Shown: positions 55,320-64,000 of the stretch, one piece after another
Position numbering within the stretch: position 1 is the stretch's first letter
Layout: every line of letters starts with the position of its first letter
Assembly (NCBI RefSeq): GCF_000381125.1
Contig: NZ_KB905935.1
Location: 1-64,000 of the forward strand
DNA length: 64,000 nucleotides
Direction: 5' to 3'
Source: Caldimonas manganoxidans ATCC BAA-369
GTDB lineage: Bacteria > Pseudomonadota > Gammaproteobacteria > Burkholderiales > Burkholderiaceae_C
Made by a program: the position numbers and the translations under genes
The notes under the pieces: model-generated
Databases searched by the model: none
What the model was told of the DNA's origin: nothing
Seen by the model: only the letters and a program-made list of their open reading frames with translations

Positions 55320-56363
55320 CTATTGTAGCCCGGCGGGCGGTCCAGTCCGTGGCCCGTCTACCACGGCATGCCAGGCTGCCGCGAAATCGGCCGGCAGCGG
55401 CGCTTCGAAGGCCAGCGGACGGGCCTCCACGGGGTGCTCCAGTCGCAGCCTCCAGGCATGCAAGGCTTGACGCCGCAGACCGAGGGCCTCGTGCCCCCCG
55501 TACAGGCTGTCGCCCACCAATGGAAATCCTCGGCAGGCCAGGTGCACGCGGATCTGATGCGTGCGGCCGGTGTGCAGCGTGCAGCGCACTGCGGAACAGC
55601 CGGCGGCCACGGCCACGAGGGCCACGTCCGTGCGCGCGCTCCGCCCACTGGGCACCACCGCCATGCGCACCCGCGAACGCGGGTCGCGCCCGATGGGCGC
55701 ATCGATCGTGGACAGGGCCTGAGGCTGCCGGATCTCGCCATGCACCAGGGCCAGATACTCGCGATGCACATTGCGCGCCGCGATGGCCCGGGTCAGCGCG
55801 GTCACGGCCTCTTGGGTCTTGCCCACCACCAGCAGGCCACTGGTGTCTTTGTCCAGCCGGTGCACGATGCCCGCTCGCGGCAAGGCCGAGGCCCCCGCAT
55901 GGTGAGCCAGCAATGCATTGAGCAGCGTGCCCGACCAATGTCCCGCCGCCGGATGCACGACCAGACCAGCGGGCTTGTCGATCACCAGCAGGTGCTCGTC
56001 TTCGTACACCACGGACAAGGCGATCGCTTCGGGACGGAAGGCCTGGCTTTGCGGCGTGGGACGCAACTCGACCCGCAAGCGCTGGCCTGCTTTGAGCTTG
56101 CGGCTGGGCTGGCACACCGACTGACCATCCAGCTGCACCGCCCCTTGGGCCACCAACTGCTGCAACCACGTGCGCGAGAACTCCGGCACCAAGCTCACGA
56201 GCACGCGGTCCAACCGCTGGCCGTGCGCCTCGGCATCGATCAGCGTCTCGCGGACTTCGATCGCTTCTTCCTCGTGCAGATCGTCCGCACCGTCGAGCTG
56301 GTCCGCCTCGTGCCAACGCTCTAGGCGGACCTGCGACCCGGGCGGGGAACTGACATGCGCCAT
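55320..56363 (-). CDS. rluD: rRNA large subunit pseudouridine synthase RluD
   Basis: The 347-residue enzyme has an S4 domain (about 48-100) and catalytic Asp171 in [15 protein letters not shown]. It modifies helix 69 of 23S rRNA (positions 1911, 1915, 1917). It is divergent from bamD, which starts 69 bases away. This rluD/bamD pairing is common in proteobacteria. The 203 bases between it and scpB hold nothing I can identify. Confidence 0.93.
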   Translation of the reverse strand: MAHVSSPPGSQVRLERWHEADQLDGADDLHEEEAIEVRETLIDAEAHGQRLDRVLVSLVPEFSRTWLQQLVAQGAVQLDGQSVCQPSRKLKAGQRLRVELRPTPQSQAFRPEAIALSVVYEDEHLLVIDKPAGLVVHPAAGHWSGTLLNALLAHHAGASALPRAGIVHRLDKDTSGLLVVGKTQEAVTALTRAIAARNVHREYLALVHGEIRQPQALSTIDAPIGRDPRSRVRMAVVPSGRSARTDVALVAVAAGCSAVRCTLHTGRTHQIRVHLACRGFPLVGDSLYGGHEALGLRRQALHAWRLRLEHPVEARPLAFEAPLPADFAAAWHAVVDGPRTGPPAGLQ

Positions 56364-56432
56364 ATAGAATCCGTGACTTGTCTAGATTGGTACAGGCGCA
56401 GCGCCTCAGGGCTCGCGCCAGATGGAACCGCA

Positions 56433-57224
56433 ATGCACACTCCCTTTGCCTTGTTGGGCCGACATGGCGCACTGGCGCTGGCCTGCGCAGCCTTGCTGAC
56501 GGCCTGCAGCTCGACCCCGAAGGACGAGACGGCCGGCATGAGCGTTGAGCGAGTGTACTCAGAGGCCCGCGCCGATGCGGCGGCCGGCAACTACGAGCGT
56601 GCCATTCGCCTCTACGAACGCCTCGAAGGTCGCGCCGCGGGCAGCCTGCTGGCCCAGCAGGCCCTGCTCGAACTGGCCCACACCTACTATCGCAGCGGCG
56701 AACGCGCCCAGGCCTTGGCCACGATCGAGCGCTACATGAAGCTCTATCCGGCCAGCCCGGCTTCGGACTACGCCCTCTATCTCAAGGGGCTGATCAACTT
56801 CAACGACAACCTCGGGCTGTTCGGACGCTTCTCGCGGCAAAGCCTGTCCGAGCGTGACCAACAAGCTTCGAAGGAAGCCTACCAGGCCTTCCGCCAACTC
56901 GTCGAGCTGTATCCCGAATCGGTCTATGCCGCCGATGCTCAGGCGCGCATGAATTTCATTGTGAATTCCCTCGCCCAGTACGAGGTGCACGTGGCGCGAT
57001 ACTACTTCCGGCGTGGCGCCTACCTGGCAGCGGCCAATCGGGCTCAGCTCGCCGTGCGCGAATACCAGCTGTCGCCTGCAGTGGAGGAAGCCTTGTACCT
57101 GATGGCGCAAAGTTACGACCGCTTGGGGCTGCCCCAGCTGCGCGACGATGCCCTGCGCGTGCTGCAGAGGAACTTCCCGCAAAGCATCTATCTGGGGCAA
57201 GCCGGCATGCCCCGCATGAACTGA
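56433..57224 (+). CDS. bamD: Outer membrane assembly lipoprotein BamD
   Basis: The 263-residue lipoprotein has the lipobox LLTAC (Cys25) and five TPR repeats ([14 protein letters not shown], and the typical [14 protein letters not shown]). It is an essential BAM partner of BamA. The frame is open upstream to 56355, but the signal peptide begins at MHTPFALLG. The gene ends 30 bases before the convergent helicase. Confidence 0.94.
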   Translation: MHTPFALLGRHGALALACAALLTACSSTPKDETAGMSVERVYSEARADAAAGNYERAIRLYERLEGRAAGSLLAQQALLELAHTYYRSGERAQALATIERYMKLYPASPASDYALYLKGLINFNDNLGLFGRFSRQSLSERDQQASKEAYQAFRQLVELYPESVYAADAQARMNFIVNSLAQYEVHVARYYFRRGAYLAAANRAQLAVREYQLSPAVEEALYLMAQSYDRLGLPQLRDDALRVLQRNFPQSIYLGQAGMPRMN

Positions 57225-57254
57225 AGGGCTCGGGAGACGCTTCCACCCGCCCGG

Positions 57255-59255
57255 TCAAACCGTCGGGGCCGCTGCGGCCAGTTCCGACAACCAAGCCAGC
57301 GCCTCTTCTTCGCGATCGAGCCAACGCATGGGCGGCAGCGCGGCTCGCAGGCGGCGCCCATAGGCCATGGTGGCCATGCGCGGGTCGCACACGACCAGCA
57401 AGCCCCGGTCGCTTTCCGTGCGGATCAAGCGTCCCGCGCCTTGCTTGAGCGCCACGGCCGCCTCGGCCAGGAACAAGTCGTTGAATGCACTGCGGCCTTC
57501 GGCTTCGAGACGGCGCACGCGAGCTTCGATCAGCGGATCGTTGGGCGGTGGAAATGGCAGCTTGTCGATCACCACGCACTGCAAGGCATCGCCAGGCACG
57601 TCGATGCCTTCCCAGAAACTCTGCGATCCCACCAGCACGGCTCGCGGATGGGCCAGAAAGTCCTGGATGAGTTGACGTTTGGGCGCATCCCCCTGGCGCA
57701 ACACGGTAATGCCCAGCCCCTCGGCTTCGAACCGTTCGCGCAGGGCCTGCGCAATGGGCTGCAAGGCCTTGAGCGTGGTGGTCAGCACAAAGCTACGCCC
57801 ACCCAACACCGCAGCGCACCGTGCGGCCAGCGCCGCCACGGCCGCCGGGTGCCCGGCCTCGTTGGGCCTGGGGAAGCGGCGCGGCACATAGACACAGGCA
57901 TGAGACGGGTAGTCGAAGGGGCTGCCCACGCGCAGCACGGTGGCTTCGTCCAGGCCTGAGGGCTCGGTGAACCAGCTCAGCCGCTCGTCGTCGCCCAGCG
58001 TGGCCGACGTGAAGATCCAAGCCTTCGAGGAGGCTGCGAGCTGCTCGCGCATGGTCTCACGAATGTCCAGTGGCGACTCCATCAGCCGCACCTGCTGGTG
58101 GCCGACATCGATCCATCGCACCCGCCCCGTGGGCACCGGCTGCGCAAAGGAACGTGCACGCTCGGCCAACAGATTCAAGCGCTCGGCCAGTCGCACGAAA
58201 TCCGGGGCTGCACCCGCCACTGACTGCACCGCCTCATGGACAGCGCGCAGCGCCTGGTCCAGGACCATCAACGCTTCAGCGAACTCACGGCGAGGTGCTC
58301 GTTCCTGCCAACGCAGCTTGACCGCCCCCCGCAAGTCGTGCAGTGGGCCGGCCGCGGCCAGCCGCAATTCACGCGCGGCGCGCTCGATCTCAGCGGCCAG
58401 GAGCTGCCAGTCACGCATTCCGCGGGCGTGCTGCAAGCCAGCGGCCAGCAGATCGCGAGCCAGGTCGATGAGCGCGCCCGTGCTCAGCGAGACCCCGAGA
58501 AACTGCACGCCGGCTTCGCCCAACTGATGGGCTTCATCGAAGACCACGACATCGACCGTCGGCAGGAGTTCGGCCATGCCTGTCTCACGCAAGGCCAAGT
58601 CGGCAAAGAACAGGTGGTGGTTGACGACCACCACGTCGGCAGCCATCGCCTCGCGGCGGGCTTGCATCACATGGCAGCCCTGGAAGCTGGGGCAGTCGCT
58701 GCCCAGACAATTGTCGCGGGTGGAGGTGACCCAGGGCAGCACCGGCGAGCGATCGTCCAGTCCGGGCAACTCGGCCAAGTCGCCGGTCGATGTGGTTTGG
58801 GCCCACTGCTCGATGCGGGCCAGGGTGCGCACCGCGCCGCGGTCGGGCCACTGGGCCATCTGCCGGGCCTGCTGCAGCCGGTGCACGCACAGGTAGCTGG
58901 CTCGTCCTTTGAGCAGCGCCATGCGCAGCGGCAAACCAAGGGCATCGCGCACATGGGGCAGGTCGCGCAGGAAGAGCTGATCCTGCAGGCTCTTGGTGGC
59001 CGTGCTCACCAGCACCCGCCCACCGCACAGCAACGCGGGCACCAGGTAGGCATAGGTCTTGCCAACTCCGGTGCCGGCCTCGGCCACCAAGACCCGGCGC
59101 AGCGACACGGCCTCGGCGATGGCAGCAGCCAGTTGGGTTTGGATCACGCGTTCGCGATAGTGCGCATCGGCACGGGCCAGCGGCCCCTCAGGCCCAAAGG
59201 CCTCACGGGTGGCCGCCACCAAAGCTGCGGCAGCCGCCTGGTCGCACGCCCTCAT
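57255..59255 (-). CDS. DinG/YoaA-like iron-sulfur DNA helicase
   Basis: The protein of about 666 residues has Walker A AEAGTGVGKT (58-67), four cysteines expected to hold an iron-sulfur cluster (123, 183, 188, 194), a DEAH box in VVFDEAHQLGE, and helicase motif VI GAGRLIRTESDRG. It is an XPD-like 5'-3' helicase for repair of stalled forks. The length fits YoaA. The start is uncertain among ATG 59255 (GGGGG eight bases before), ATG 59264 and GTG 59282. Confidence 0.9.
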   Translation of the reverse strand: MRACDQAAAAALVAATREAFGPEGPLARADAHYRERVIQTQLAAAIAEAVSLRRVLVAEAGTGVGKTYAYLVPALLCGGRVLVSTATKSLQDQLFLRDLPHVRDALGLPLRMALLKGRASYLCVHRLQQARQMAQWPDRGAVRTLARIEQWAQTTSTGDLAELPGLDDRSPVLPWVTSTRDNCLGSDCPSFQGCHVMQARREAMAADVVVVNHHLFFADLALRETGMAELLPTVDVVVFDEAHQLGEAGVQFLGVSLSTGALIDLARDLLAAGLQHARGMRDWQLLAAEIERAARELRLAAAGPLHDLRGAVKLRWQERAPRREFAEALMVLDQALRAVHEAVQSVAGAAPDFVRLAERLNLLAERARSFAQPVPTGRVRWIDVGHQQVRLMESPLDIRETMREQLAASSKAWIFTSATLGDDERLSWFTEPSGLDEATVLRVGSPFDYPSHACVYVPRRFPRPNEAGHPAAVAALAARCAAVLGGRSFVLTTTLKALQPIAQALRERFEAEGLGITVLRQGDAPKRQLIQDFLAHPRAVLVGSQSFWEGIDVPGDALQCVVIDKLPFPPPNDPLIEARVRRLEAEGRSAFNDLFLAEAAVALKQGAGRLIRTESDRGLLVVCDPRMATMAYGRRLRAALPPMRWLDREEEALAWLSELAAAAPTV

Positions 59256-59294
59256 CGGCCGCATCCCCCACCACGGCTGCACGGCCGCCGCGCC

Positions 59295-59498
59295 TCAGGC
59301 CGACTGCGGCGGATCGAGCTCGGCCTCGAGGCGGGCGATTTCATCGCGCAGCAGGAGACGGCGTTTTTTGAGGCGTCGCAGCGAAAGTTCGTCAAGAGGG
59401 GTACGGCATTGGGCGCCGTCGATCAAGCCATCGAGGTCGGCGTGCTCCATGCGCAACTCGATCAGCCGACGCTGAGGCGAGTGCAAGTTTTCGTCCAT
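59295..59498 (-). CDS. DUF465 (YdcH-like) small protein
   Basis: The 67-residue helical protein has the DUF465 pattern with a central ELSLRRLKKRRLLLRDEI. Such proteins are widespread and of unknown function. It is the first gene after a good promoter, and its stop lies 12-40 bases before the helicase start candidates, so the two form an operon. Confidence 0.85.
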   Translation of the reverse strand: MDENLHSPQRRLIELRMEHADLDGLIDGAQCRTPLDELSLRRLKKRRLLLRDEIARLEAELDPPQSA

Positions 59499-59543
59499 GG
59501 CCCATCACCGTTCAAAATTCTCGGCGCAGCGCAAGAAGCCTGG

Positions 59544-59571
59544 ATTATAGTTTTGGCCTATCCACGCCCAA
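59544..59571 (-). promoter_or_regulatory. Predicted sigma70 promoter for DUF465-helicase operon
   Basis: On the minus strand TTGGGC (59571-59566) and a perfect TATAAT (59549-59544) are 16 bases apart. Transcription would begin about 40 bases upstream of the DUF465 start. The -35 element abuts the start codon of the divergent phosphatase gene, so the two genes may compete. Confidence 0.6.
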
Positions 59572-59576
59572 ATTCC

Positions 59577-60344
59577 ATGAGCACATCATCCAAGGGATAC
59601 CGCCTCAGTGCAGCCACGGGCATCCACCGGGGGGATCGCATGTACCAACAGGACCAGGTGGACATTCTGGTCCATTCCCGCGTGCCTGGTTGTGTGCTGG
59701 CCGTGGTGGCCGATGGCATGGGCGGCAAGAGCGGGGGCCGCAAGGCCTCCGACCAGGTGATCCTCACCGCCCGGCAGCTCTTCGACCGCTACTCCCCCAC
59801 GAGCGAGGACGCGCGCGATGTGCTCAAGCAACTGGTGTTGGAATCCCACCTGATGATCAAGCTGACGGCCATCACCGCCGAGGAAGAACCGCACAGCACG
59901 GTGGCCGCTTTCCTGATAGGACCGAACCGCGAGTGCGACATCATCCATGCTGGCGATTCGCGTGTGTATCACTTCCGCGGGCCGGAGATGGTCAGCCGCA
60001 CCAAGGACCACTCCTACGTCCAGCGCCTGGTCGACGAGGGACAGATCTCCGAGGAAGAGGCCAACACCCATCCGCAGTCGAACCTGCTGACGGGCTGCTT
60101 GGGCACCTTCCAGGATCCGCCCATCACGCTGCACCACATCGAACGACTCGAAATCGGCGATTCGCTGTTGGCCTGTAGCGACGGGTTGTGGCATTACTTC
60201 ACTCCCCGTGAGCTGGGCGCCATCGTCAACACCCTGCCCCCCCGAGAGGCCAGCGAGATGCTGGTGAGCAAAGCCCGTCAACGTGCCCGCGGCGGTGGCG
60301 ACAACCTGTCGCTGGCCTTGGTGCGCGTGGACTTGTTGACCTGA
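59577..60344 (+). CDS. PP2C-family serine/threonine protein phosphatase
   Basis: The 255-residue protein has a complete PP2C catalytic set: Asp26 (YQQDQVD), VADGMGG with Asp46, HAGDSRVYHF, ACSDGLW and GGGDNLSLA. The metal ligands are all kept, so it should be active on phosphoserine or phosphothreonine. No kinase, FHA or type VI secretion gene is in the window. The frame continues upstream to 58236 over the helicase, but ATG 59577 gives the normal length. Confidence 0.88.
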   Translation: MSTSSKGYRLSAATGIHRGDRMYQQDQVDILVHSRVPGCVLAVVADGMGGKSGGRKASDQVILTARQLFDRYSPTSEDARDVLKQLVLESHLMIKLTAITAEEEPHSTVAAFLIGPNRECDIIHAGDSRVYHFRGPEMVSRTKDHSYVQRLVDEGQISEEEANTHPQSNLLTGCLGTFQDPPITLHHIERLEIGDSLLACSDGLWHYFTPRELGAIVNTLPPREASEMLVSKARQRARGGGDNLSLALVRVDLLT

Positions 60345-60378
60345 GGACCGATCGGCGCCTTGGGGCGCCCACCGCGGC

Positions 60379-61479
60379 TCAGGTCAGTCGCGTATCGACA
60401 TCGCGCCGCTGCAAGGACAAGAATTCCCGCGACTGCATTTCCTTCAGTCGTGACACCGTGCGCGGAAACTCATGCGCCAAGGGGCCTTCGGTGTATAGCT
60501 GCTCGGGTGGCACCTCGGCCGACATGATGAGCTTGACTCGACGGTCGTAGAGCACGTCCACCAACCAAGTAAACCGCCGGGCTTGTGAGGCCATGCGCAC
60601 CGGCATGTGCGGCACGTTGGACAGCAGCACGGTGTGAAACTGCGAGGCCAGTTCGAGGTAGTCGTTCTGCGAACGCGGGCCACCGCACAGTTCCTGGAAA
60701 TCGAACCACACCACACCGCCAGCACGCCGGCGCGCGCGGATCTCGCGCTGCTCGATGTGCAGCACGGGGCTCTCGTCGCGCGCCTCGGCCAGCTCCTCGA
60801 AGGCCCGGGCCATTTGCGCATCGGCGTGTTCTCCGAGGGGGCAATGGTAGAGCTGGACATGCTCCAGCGTGCGCTGCCGGTAGTCGGTGCCGTTGTCCAC
60901 ATTGATGACCTCGAGATGCTGCTTGAGCAATTCGATGGCCGGCAAGATGCGGTCCCGATGCAACCCGTTCGGATAGAGCTCGTCGGGATGAAAGTTCGAG
61001 GTCGTGACGATACTCACTCGGTGCTTGAACAGTGCCTCCAGCAGTCGGTGCAGGATCATCGCATCGGTCACGTCGGCCACGTGGAACTCGTCGAAGCAAA
61101 TCAGACGGTAGCGTCGCGAGATGCGTCGCCCGAGTTCGTCCAGCGGATTGACCGTCCCTTTGAGGTCTTGCAGTTCGCGGTGCACCTCCCGCATGAACTC
61201 GTGGAAATGCAAGCGGGTCTTGCGCGTGAGCGGGACGGCCTGGAAGAAGCAGTCCATCAGGAAGCTCTTGCCCCGCCCTACCCCGCCGTACATGTACACA
61301 CCCCGCGGAATGGGAGGATGACGCAGCAGCTTGGTCAGCGCGTTCGAGCGCCGAGCCTTGTAGGCCGCCCATTCATCCTGACAGCGCTGCAAGGCAGCCA
61401 CGGCACGAAGTTGCGCCGGGTCGCTGCGGTAGCCGCGTGTCTTCAGTGTGTCTTCGTACAGCTGGGTGACGCTGGTCAT
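60379..61479 (-). CDS. zapE: Cell division protein ZapE (AFG1-like ATPase)
   Basis: The 366-residue AAA-type ATPase has Walker A GGVGRGKS (65-72), Walker B LICFDEFHVAD and a C-terminal domain with FTWLVDVLYDRRVKLI. ZapE destabilises FtsZ rings in E. coli. It lies just after lpdA on the same strand but is separated from it by a terminator. Confidence 0.93.
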   Translation of the reverse strand: MTSVTQLYEDTLKTRGYRSDPAQLRAVAALQRCQDEWAAYKARRSNALTKLLRHPPIPRGVYMYGGVGRGKSFLMDCFFQAVPLTRKTRLHFHEFMREVHRELQDLKGTVNPLDELGRRISRRYRLICFDEFHVADVTDAMILHRLLEALFKHRVSIVTTSNFHPDELYPNGLHRDRILPAIELLKQHLEVINVDNGTDYRQRTLEHVQLYHCPLGEHADAQMARAFEELAEARDESPVLHIEQREIRARRRAGGVVWFDFQELCGGPRSQNDYLELASQFHTVLLSNVPHMPVRMASQARRFTWLVDVLYDRRVKLIMSAEVPPEQLYTEGPLAHEFPRTVSRLKEMQSREFLSLQRRDVDTRLT

Positions 61480-61499
61480 GGCGATCCTGCGTGTTCAAG

Positions 61500-61525
61500 A
61501 AAAAGGGCGACGTGGCCGTCGCCCT
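61500..61525 (-). terminator. Intrinsic terminator of the odhB-lpdA operon
   Basis: On the minus strand GGGCGACG-gcca-CGTCGCCC is followed directly by TTTTT (plus-strand AAAAA at 61500-61504). It lies 24 bases after the lpdA stop, before zapE. Confidence 0.82.
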
Positions 61526-61549
61526 GCTTCACGCCCGCGTGCCTGGACG

Positions 61550-62980
61550 TCAGAAGTTGAGGCTGCGCTTGTCCACCGCCAAGGCGGCCTCCTTCGTGGC
61601 CTCCGACAGCGAGGGATGCGCGTGGCAAATGCGGGCGATGTCCTCGGCGCTGGCCTTGAACTCCATGGCCACCACGGCTTCGGCAATCAGCTCGGAAGCC
61701 AACGGCCCGACGATGTGCACGCCCAGGATTTCGTCGGTCTTGGCATCGGCCAGGAACTTGACCATCCCGGTGGTATCGCCCAGCGCCCGGGCTCGCCCAT
61801 TGGCCATGAACGGGAAGGTGCCGGCTTTGTAGGCACGCCCCGCGGCCTTGAGCTGCTGCTCGGTCTGGCCCACCCAGGCAATCTCCGGACTGGTGTAGAT
61901 GACCCAGGGAATGGTGTTGAAGTTGACATGCCCATGCTGACCGGCGATACGCTCGGCCACGGCCACGCCCTCTTCCTCGGCCTTGTGGGCCAGCATGGGG
62001 CCGCGCACCACGTCGCCCACGGCCCAGACGTTGGGCAAGTTGGTGCGGCAGTCGTCATCCACCACGATGGCCCCGCGTTCGTCGAGCTTCAGGCCCACCG
62101 CCTCGGGGTTGAGGCCCGTGGTGTTGGGCACCCGACCGATGGAGACGATGAGCTTGTCCACCTTCAGCACCTGGGCTTGGCCTTTGGCATCGGTGTAGGC
62201 CACGCTCACGCCATGCTTGTCGGCTTGAACCTCGCCGATCTTCACGCCCAGCTCGATTTTCAGCCCTTGCTTGTCGAAGGCTTTCTTGGCCTCTTTGGCG
62301 ATCTGCTCATCGGCAGCCCCCAGGAAGGTGGGCAAGGCTTCGAGGATGGTCACCTGGGCGCCCAAGCGACGCCACACCGAGCCCATCTCCAGGCCGATCA
62401 CACCAGCGCCGATGACACCCAGCGTCTTGGGCACCGCCGCCATGCGCAGGGCCCCGTCGTTGGAGAGGATGGCTTCTTCGTCGAAAGCCACACCGGGCAA
62501 GGCTCGCGGGCTGGAGCCGGTGGCCACGATGACGTGCCTGCCGGTCAGGGTTTCCTCGACCTTTTCACCACGGACCTGGATCTCGTATCCCCCTTCAACG
62601 GCCTTGGAGAAAGACCCGCGGCCGTGAAAAAAGCTGACCTTGTTCTTCTTGAACAGGTAGAGGATGCCGTCGTTGTTCTGCTTGACGATGCTGTCCTTGC
62701 GGGCCAGCATCTTCGCCACGTCGATGCTGAGCTTGCTCAGCCCGATGCCGTGGTCGGCGAAGTGGTGCGCCGCATGTTCGTAGTGCTCGGACGACTGCAG
62801 CAAGGCCTTCGAGGGGATGCAGCCGACGTTGGTGCAGGTGCCCCCCGGTGCCGGGCCACCCTTGTCGTTTTTCCACTCGTCGATGCAGGCCACCTTGAAG
62901 CCGAGTTGGGCTGCGCGAATGGCGGCAATGTAACCCCCAGGCCCCCCGCCGATGACGATGACGTCGAATTGTTGGCTCAT
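61550..62980 (-). CDS. lpdA: Dihydrolipoyl dehydrogenase (E3)
   Basis: The 476-residue flavoprotein reoxidises lipoamide using FAD and NAD. It has the FAD motif [11 protein letters not shown], redox cysteines 49 and 54 in [13 protein letters not shown], and the catalytic pair His455 and Glu460 in HAHPSLSE. It follows odhB by 12 bases, so it serves the 2-oxoglutarate dehydrogenase complex. Confidence 0.97.
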   Translation of the reverse strand: MSQQFDVIVIGGGPGGYIAAIRAAQLGFKVACIDEWKNDKGGPAPGGTCTNVGCIPSKALLQSSEHYEHAAHHFADHGIGLSKLSIDVAKMLARKDSIVKQNNDGILYLFKKNKVSFFHGRGSFSKAVEGGYEIQVRGEKVEETLTGRHVIVATGSSPRALPGVAFDEEAILSNDGALRMAAVPKTLGVIGAGVIGLEMGSVWRRLGAQVTILEALPTFLGAADEQIAKEAKKAFDKQGLKIELGVKIGEVQADKHGVSVAYTDAKGQAQVLKVDKLIVSIGRVPNTTGLNPEAVGLKLDERGAIVVDDDCRTNLPNVWAVGDVVRGPMLAHKAEEEGVAVAERIAGQHGHVNFNTIPWVIYTSPEIAWVGQTEQQLKAAGRAYKAGTFPFMANGRARALGDTTGMVKFLADAKTDEILGVHIVGPLASELIAEAVVAMEFKASAEDIARICHAHPSLSEATKEAALAVDKRSLNF

Positions 62981-62992
62981 TCCTGCGCCCCC

Positions 62993-64000
62993 TCAGATGT
63001 CGAACAGCAGGCGGGCCGGGTCTTCCAGCGCTTCCTTCATCGCCACCAGGCCCAGCACGGCCTCGCGACCATCGATGATGCGGTGGTCGTAGCTCATGGC
63101 CAGGTAGTTGATCGGACGAATCACGATCTGGCCGTTTTCGACCACCGGACGGTCCTTGGTGGCATGCACCCCCAAGATGGCCGACTGCGGCGGGTTGATG
63201 ATCGGCGTGGACAGCATCGAGCCGAACACGCCGCCATTGGAGATGGAGAAGGTTCCGCCGGTGAGCTCTTCCAGCCCCAGCTTGCCGTCCTTGGCCTTCT
63301 GGCCGAACTCGGCGATCTTCTTCTCGATCTCGGCAAAGGTCATCTGATCGGCATTGCGCAAGATGGGCACCACCAGGCCGCGCGGCGAACCCACTGCGAT
63401 GCCGATGTCGAAGTAGCCGTGGTAGACGATGTCGTTGCCATCGACCGAGGCATTCAAAATCGGGAACTTCTTCAGCGCATGCACGGCCGCTTTCACGAAG
63501 AAGCTCATGAAGCCAAGCTTGACGCCGTGCTCCTTCTCGAACCTCTCCTGGAACTTCTTGCGCAACTCCATCACCGGCGCCATGTTGACCTCGTTGAAGG
63601 TGGTCAGGATGGCATTGGTGGCCTGCGATTGCAGCAGACGCTCGGCGATGCGGGCGCGCAGTCGGCTCATGGGCACGCGCTGCTCGGGGCGATCGCCCAG
63701 GTTCAGGCCGGGAACGTTGACCTGCGGCAGCGGCTTGGCCACGGCCGGGGCCGCCGGCGCTGGGGCAGCCGCCGGCTTCACCCCAGCCTCGATGGCGCCC
63801 AGCACATCGCCCTTGGTGATGCGGCCATCCTTGCCGGTGCCGCTGACCTGGGCGGCGCTGAGGTGATGGTCGGCCATCAGCTTGGCTGCCGCAGGCATGG
63901 CCACACCGGACTTGGCACCACCGGCGGTTGTGGGCGCCGGCGCTGCGGCCGGGGCGGCCACCGGTGCGGCCTTGACTTCCAGCGGGCTGACCTGGGCATG
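62993..64000 (-). CDS. odhB: Dihydrolipoyl succinyltransferase (E2), 5' end outside window
   Basis: The last 335 residues are seen and the frame is open to the window edge. They show an Ala/Pro-rich linker, the peripheral subunit-binding domain ([18 protein letters not shown]), a second linker and the catalytic domain with [13 protein letters not shown] carrying the catalytic His and Asp. The lipoyl domain is beyond the window. E2 transfers succinyl groups to CoA in the 2-oxoglutarate dehydrogenase complex. The choice over pyruvate dehydrogenase E2 rests on the succinyltransferase-like catalytic sequence and the following lpdA. Confidence 0.9.
   Translation of the reverse strand, partial: HAQVSPLEVKAAPVAAPAAAPAPTTAGGAKSGVAMPAAAKLMADHHLSAAQVSGTGKDGRITKGDVLGAIEAGVKPAAAPAPAAPAVAKPLPQVNVPGLNLGDRPEQRVPMSRLRARIAERLLQSQATNAILTTFNEVNMAPVMELRKKFQERFEKEHGVKLGFMSFFVKAAVHALKKFPILNASVDGNDIVYHGYFDIGIAVGSPRGLVVPILRNADQMTFAEIEKKIAEFGQKAKDGKLGLEELTGGTFSISNGGVFGSMLSTPIINPPQSAILGVHATKDRPVVENGQIVIRPINYLAMSYDHRIIDGREAVLGLVAMKEALEDPARLLFDI

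Noticed and set aside
55117-56472. Frame continuous with scpB upstream, suggesting a 745-residue fusion
   Set aside because: This stretch overlaps rluD, which is complete in another frame. The extra residues are Arg/Gly-rich without a domain. The conserved ScpB start is at 55116.
58236-59576. Frame continuous with the PP2C phosphatase upstream
   Set aside because: It is antisense to the helicase and DUF465 genes and has no domain. The PP2C fold starts right after the ATG at 59577.

Overview
The window looks like chromosomal DNA of a GC-rich betaproteobacterium, most likely Burkholderiales. The basis is gene order (rpsB-tsf-pyrH-frr-uppS-cdsA-dxr-rseP-bamA-skp-lpxD-fabZ-lpxA-lpxB-rnhB, and hisS through purA), the ppsA/ppsR divergent pair, and the large sodium:solute symporter with its DUF4212 partner. 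I cannot name a genus from the sequence alone. Almost all of the window is coding. I see no prophage, insertion sequence, CRISPR array or rRNA, and one tRNA (Leu, anticodon CAG).

Bases 1-7123 hold a surface-adhesion module of the Lap type. It contains the 3' end of a giant RTX adhesin (PA14-like domain, Ig/cadherin-like repeats, about 15 nonapeptide repeats, type I secretion signal), the degenerate GGDEF/EAL receptor LapD, the periplasmic protease LapG, and a TolC-type outer membrane channel with an NTF2-like domain fused to its C-terminus. Bases 7176-14510 carry a small secreted DUF6152-type protein with a four-helix membrane partner, the DUF4212/symporter pair, a small YggT-like membrane protein coupled to a TPR protein, and phosphoenolpyruvate synthase. 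Its regulator ppsR is divergent.

Bases 15356-30260 are one long minus-strand run for translation and cell-envelope building: S2, EF-Ts, UMP kinase, ribosome recycling, undecaprenyl diphosphate, CDP-diacylglycerol, DXP reductoisomerase, RseP, BamA, Skp, early lipid A synthesis, RNase HII and a TrmH-family methyltransferase. Many of these genes overlap by ATGA or TGATG. Bases 30470-33439 hold an amidase and a bifunctional NAD(P)HX repair enzyme. They converge on RNase R, which is followed by tRNA-Leu.

Bases 36076-52492 form a second minus-strand run, listed in transcription order: ndk, rlmN, pilW, rodZ, ispG, hisS, a YfgM-like gene, bamB, der, hfq, hflX, hflK, hflC, a DUF2065 gene, hisZ, purA and a phosphoribosyltransferase. 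Bases 52596-57224 have scpB, rluB and rluD, with bamD divergent. Bases 57255-64000 carry a DinG/YoaA-like helicase, a DUF465 protein, a stand-alone PP2C phosphatase, zapE, and the lpdA/odhB end of the 2-oxoglutarate dehydrogenase operon, cut by the window edge.

Most of the window is conserved housekeeping. The parts worth a second look are the Lap module with its NTF2-fused channel, the DUF6152/four-helix pair (possibly a copper-handling pair by analogy with CopC/CopD), the coiled insertion in the symporter, and the stand-alone phosphatase locus.
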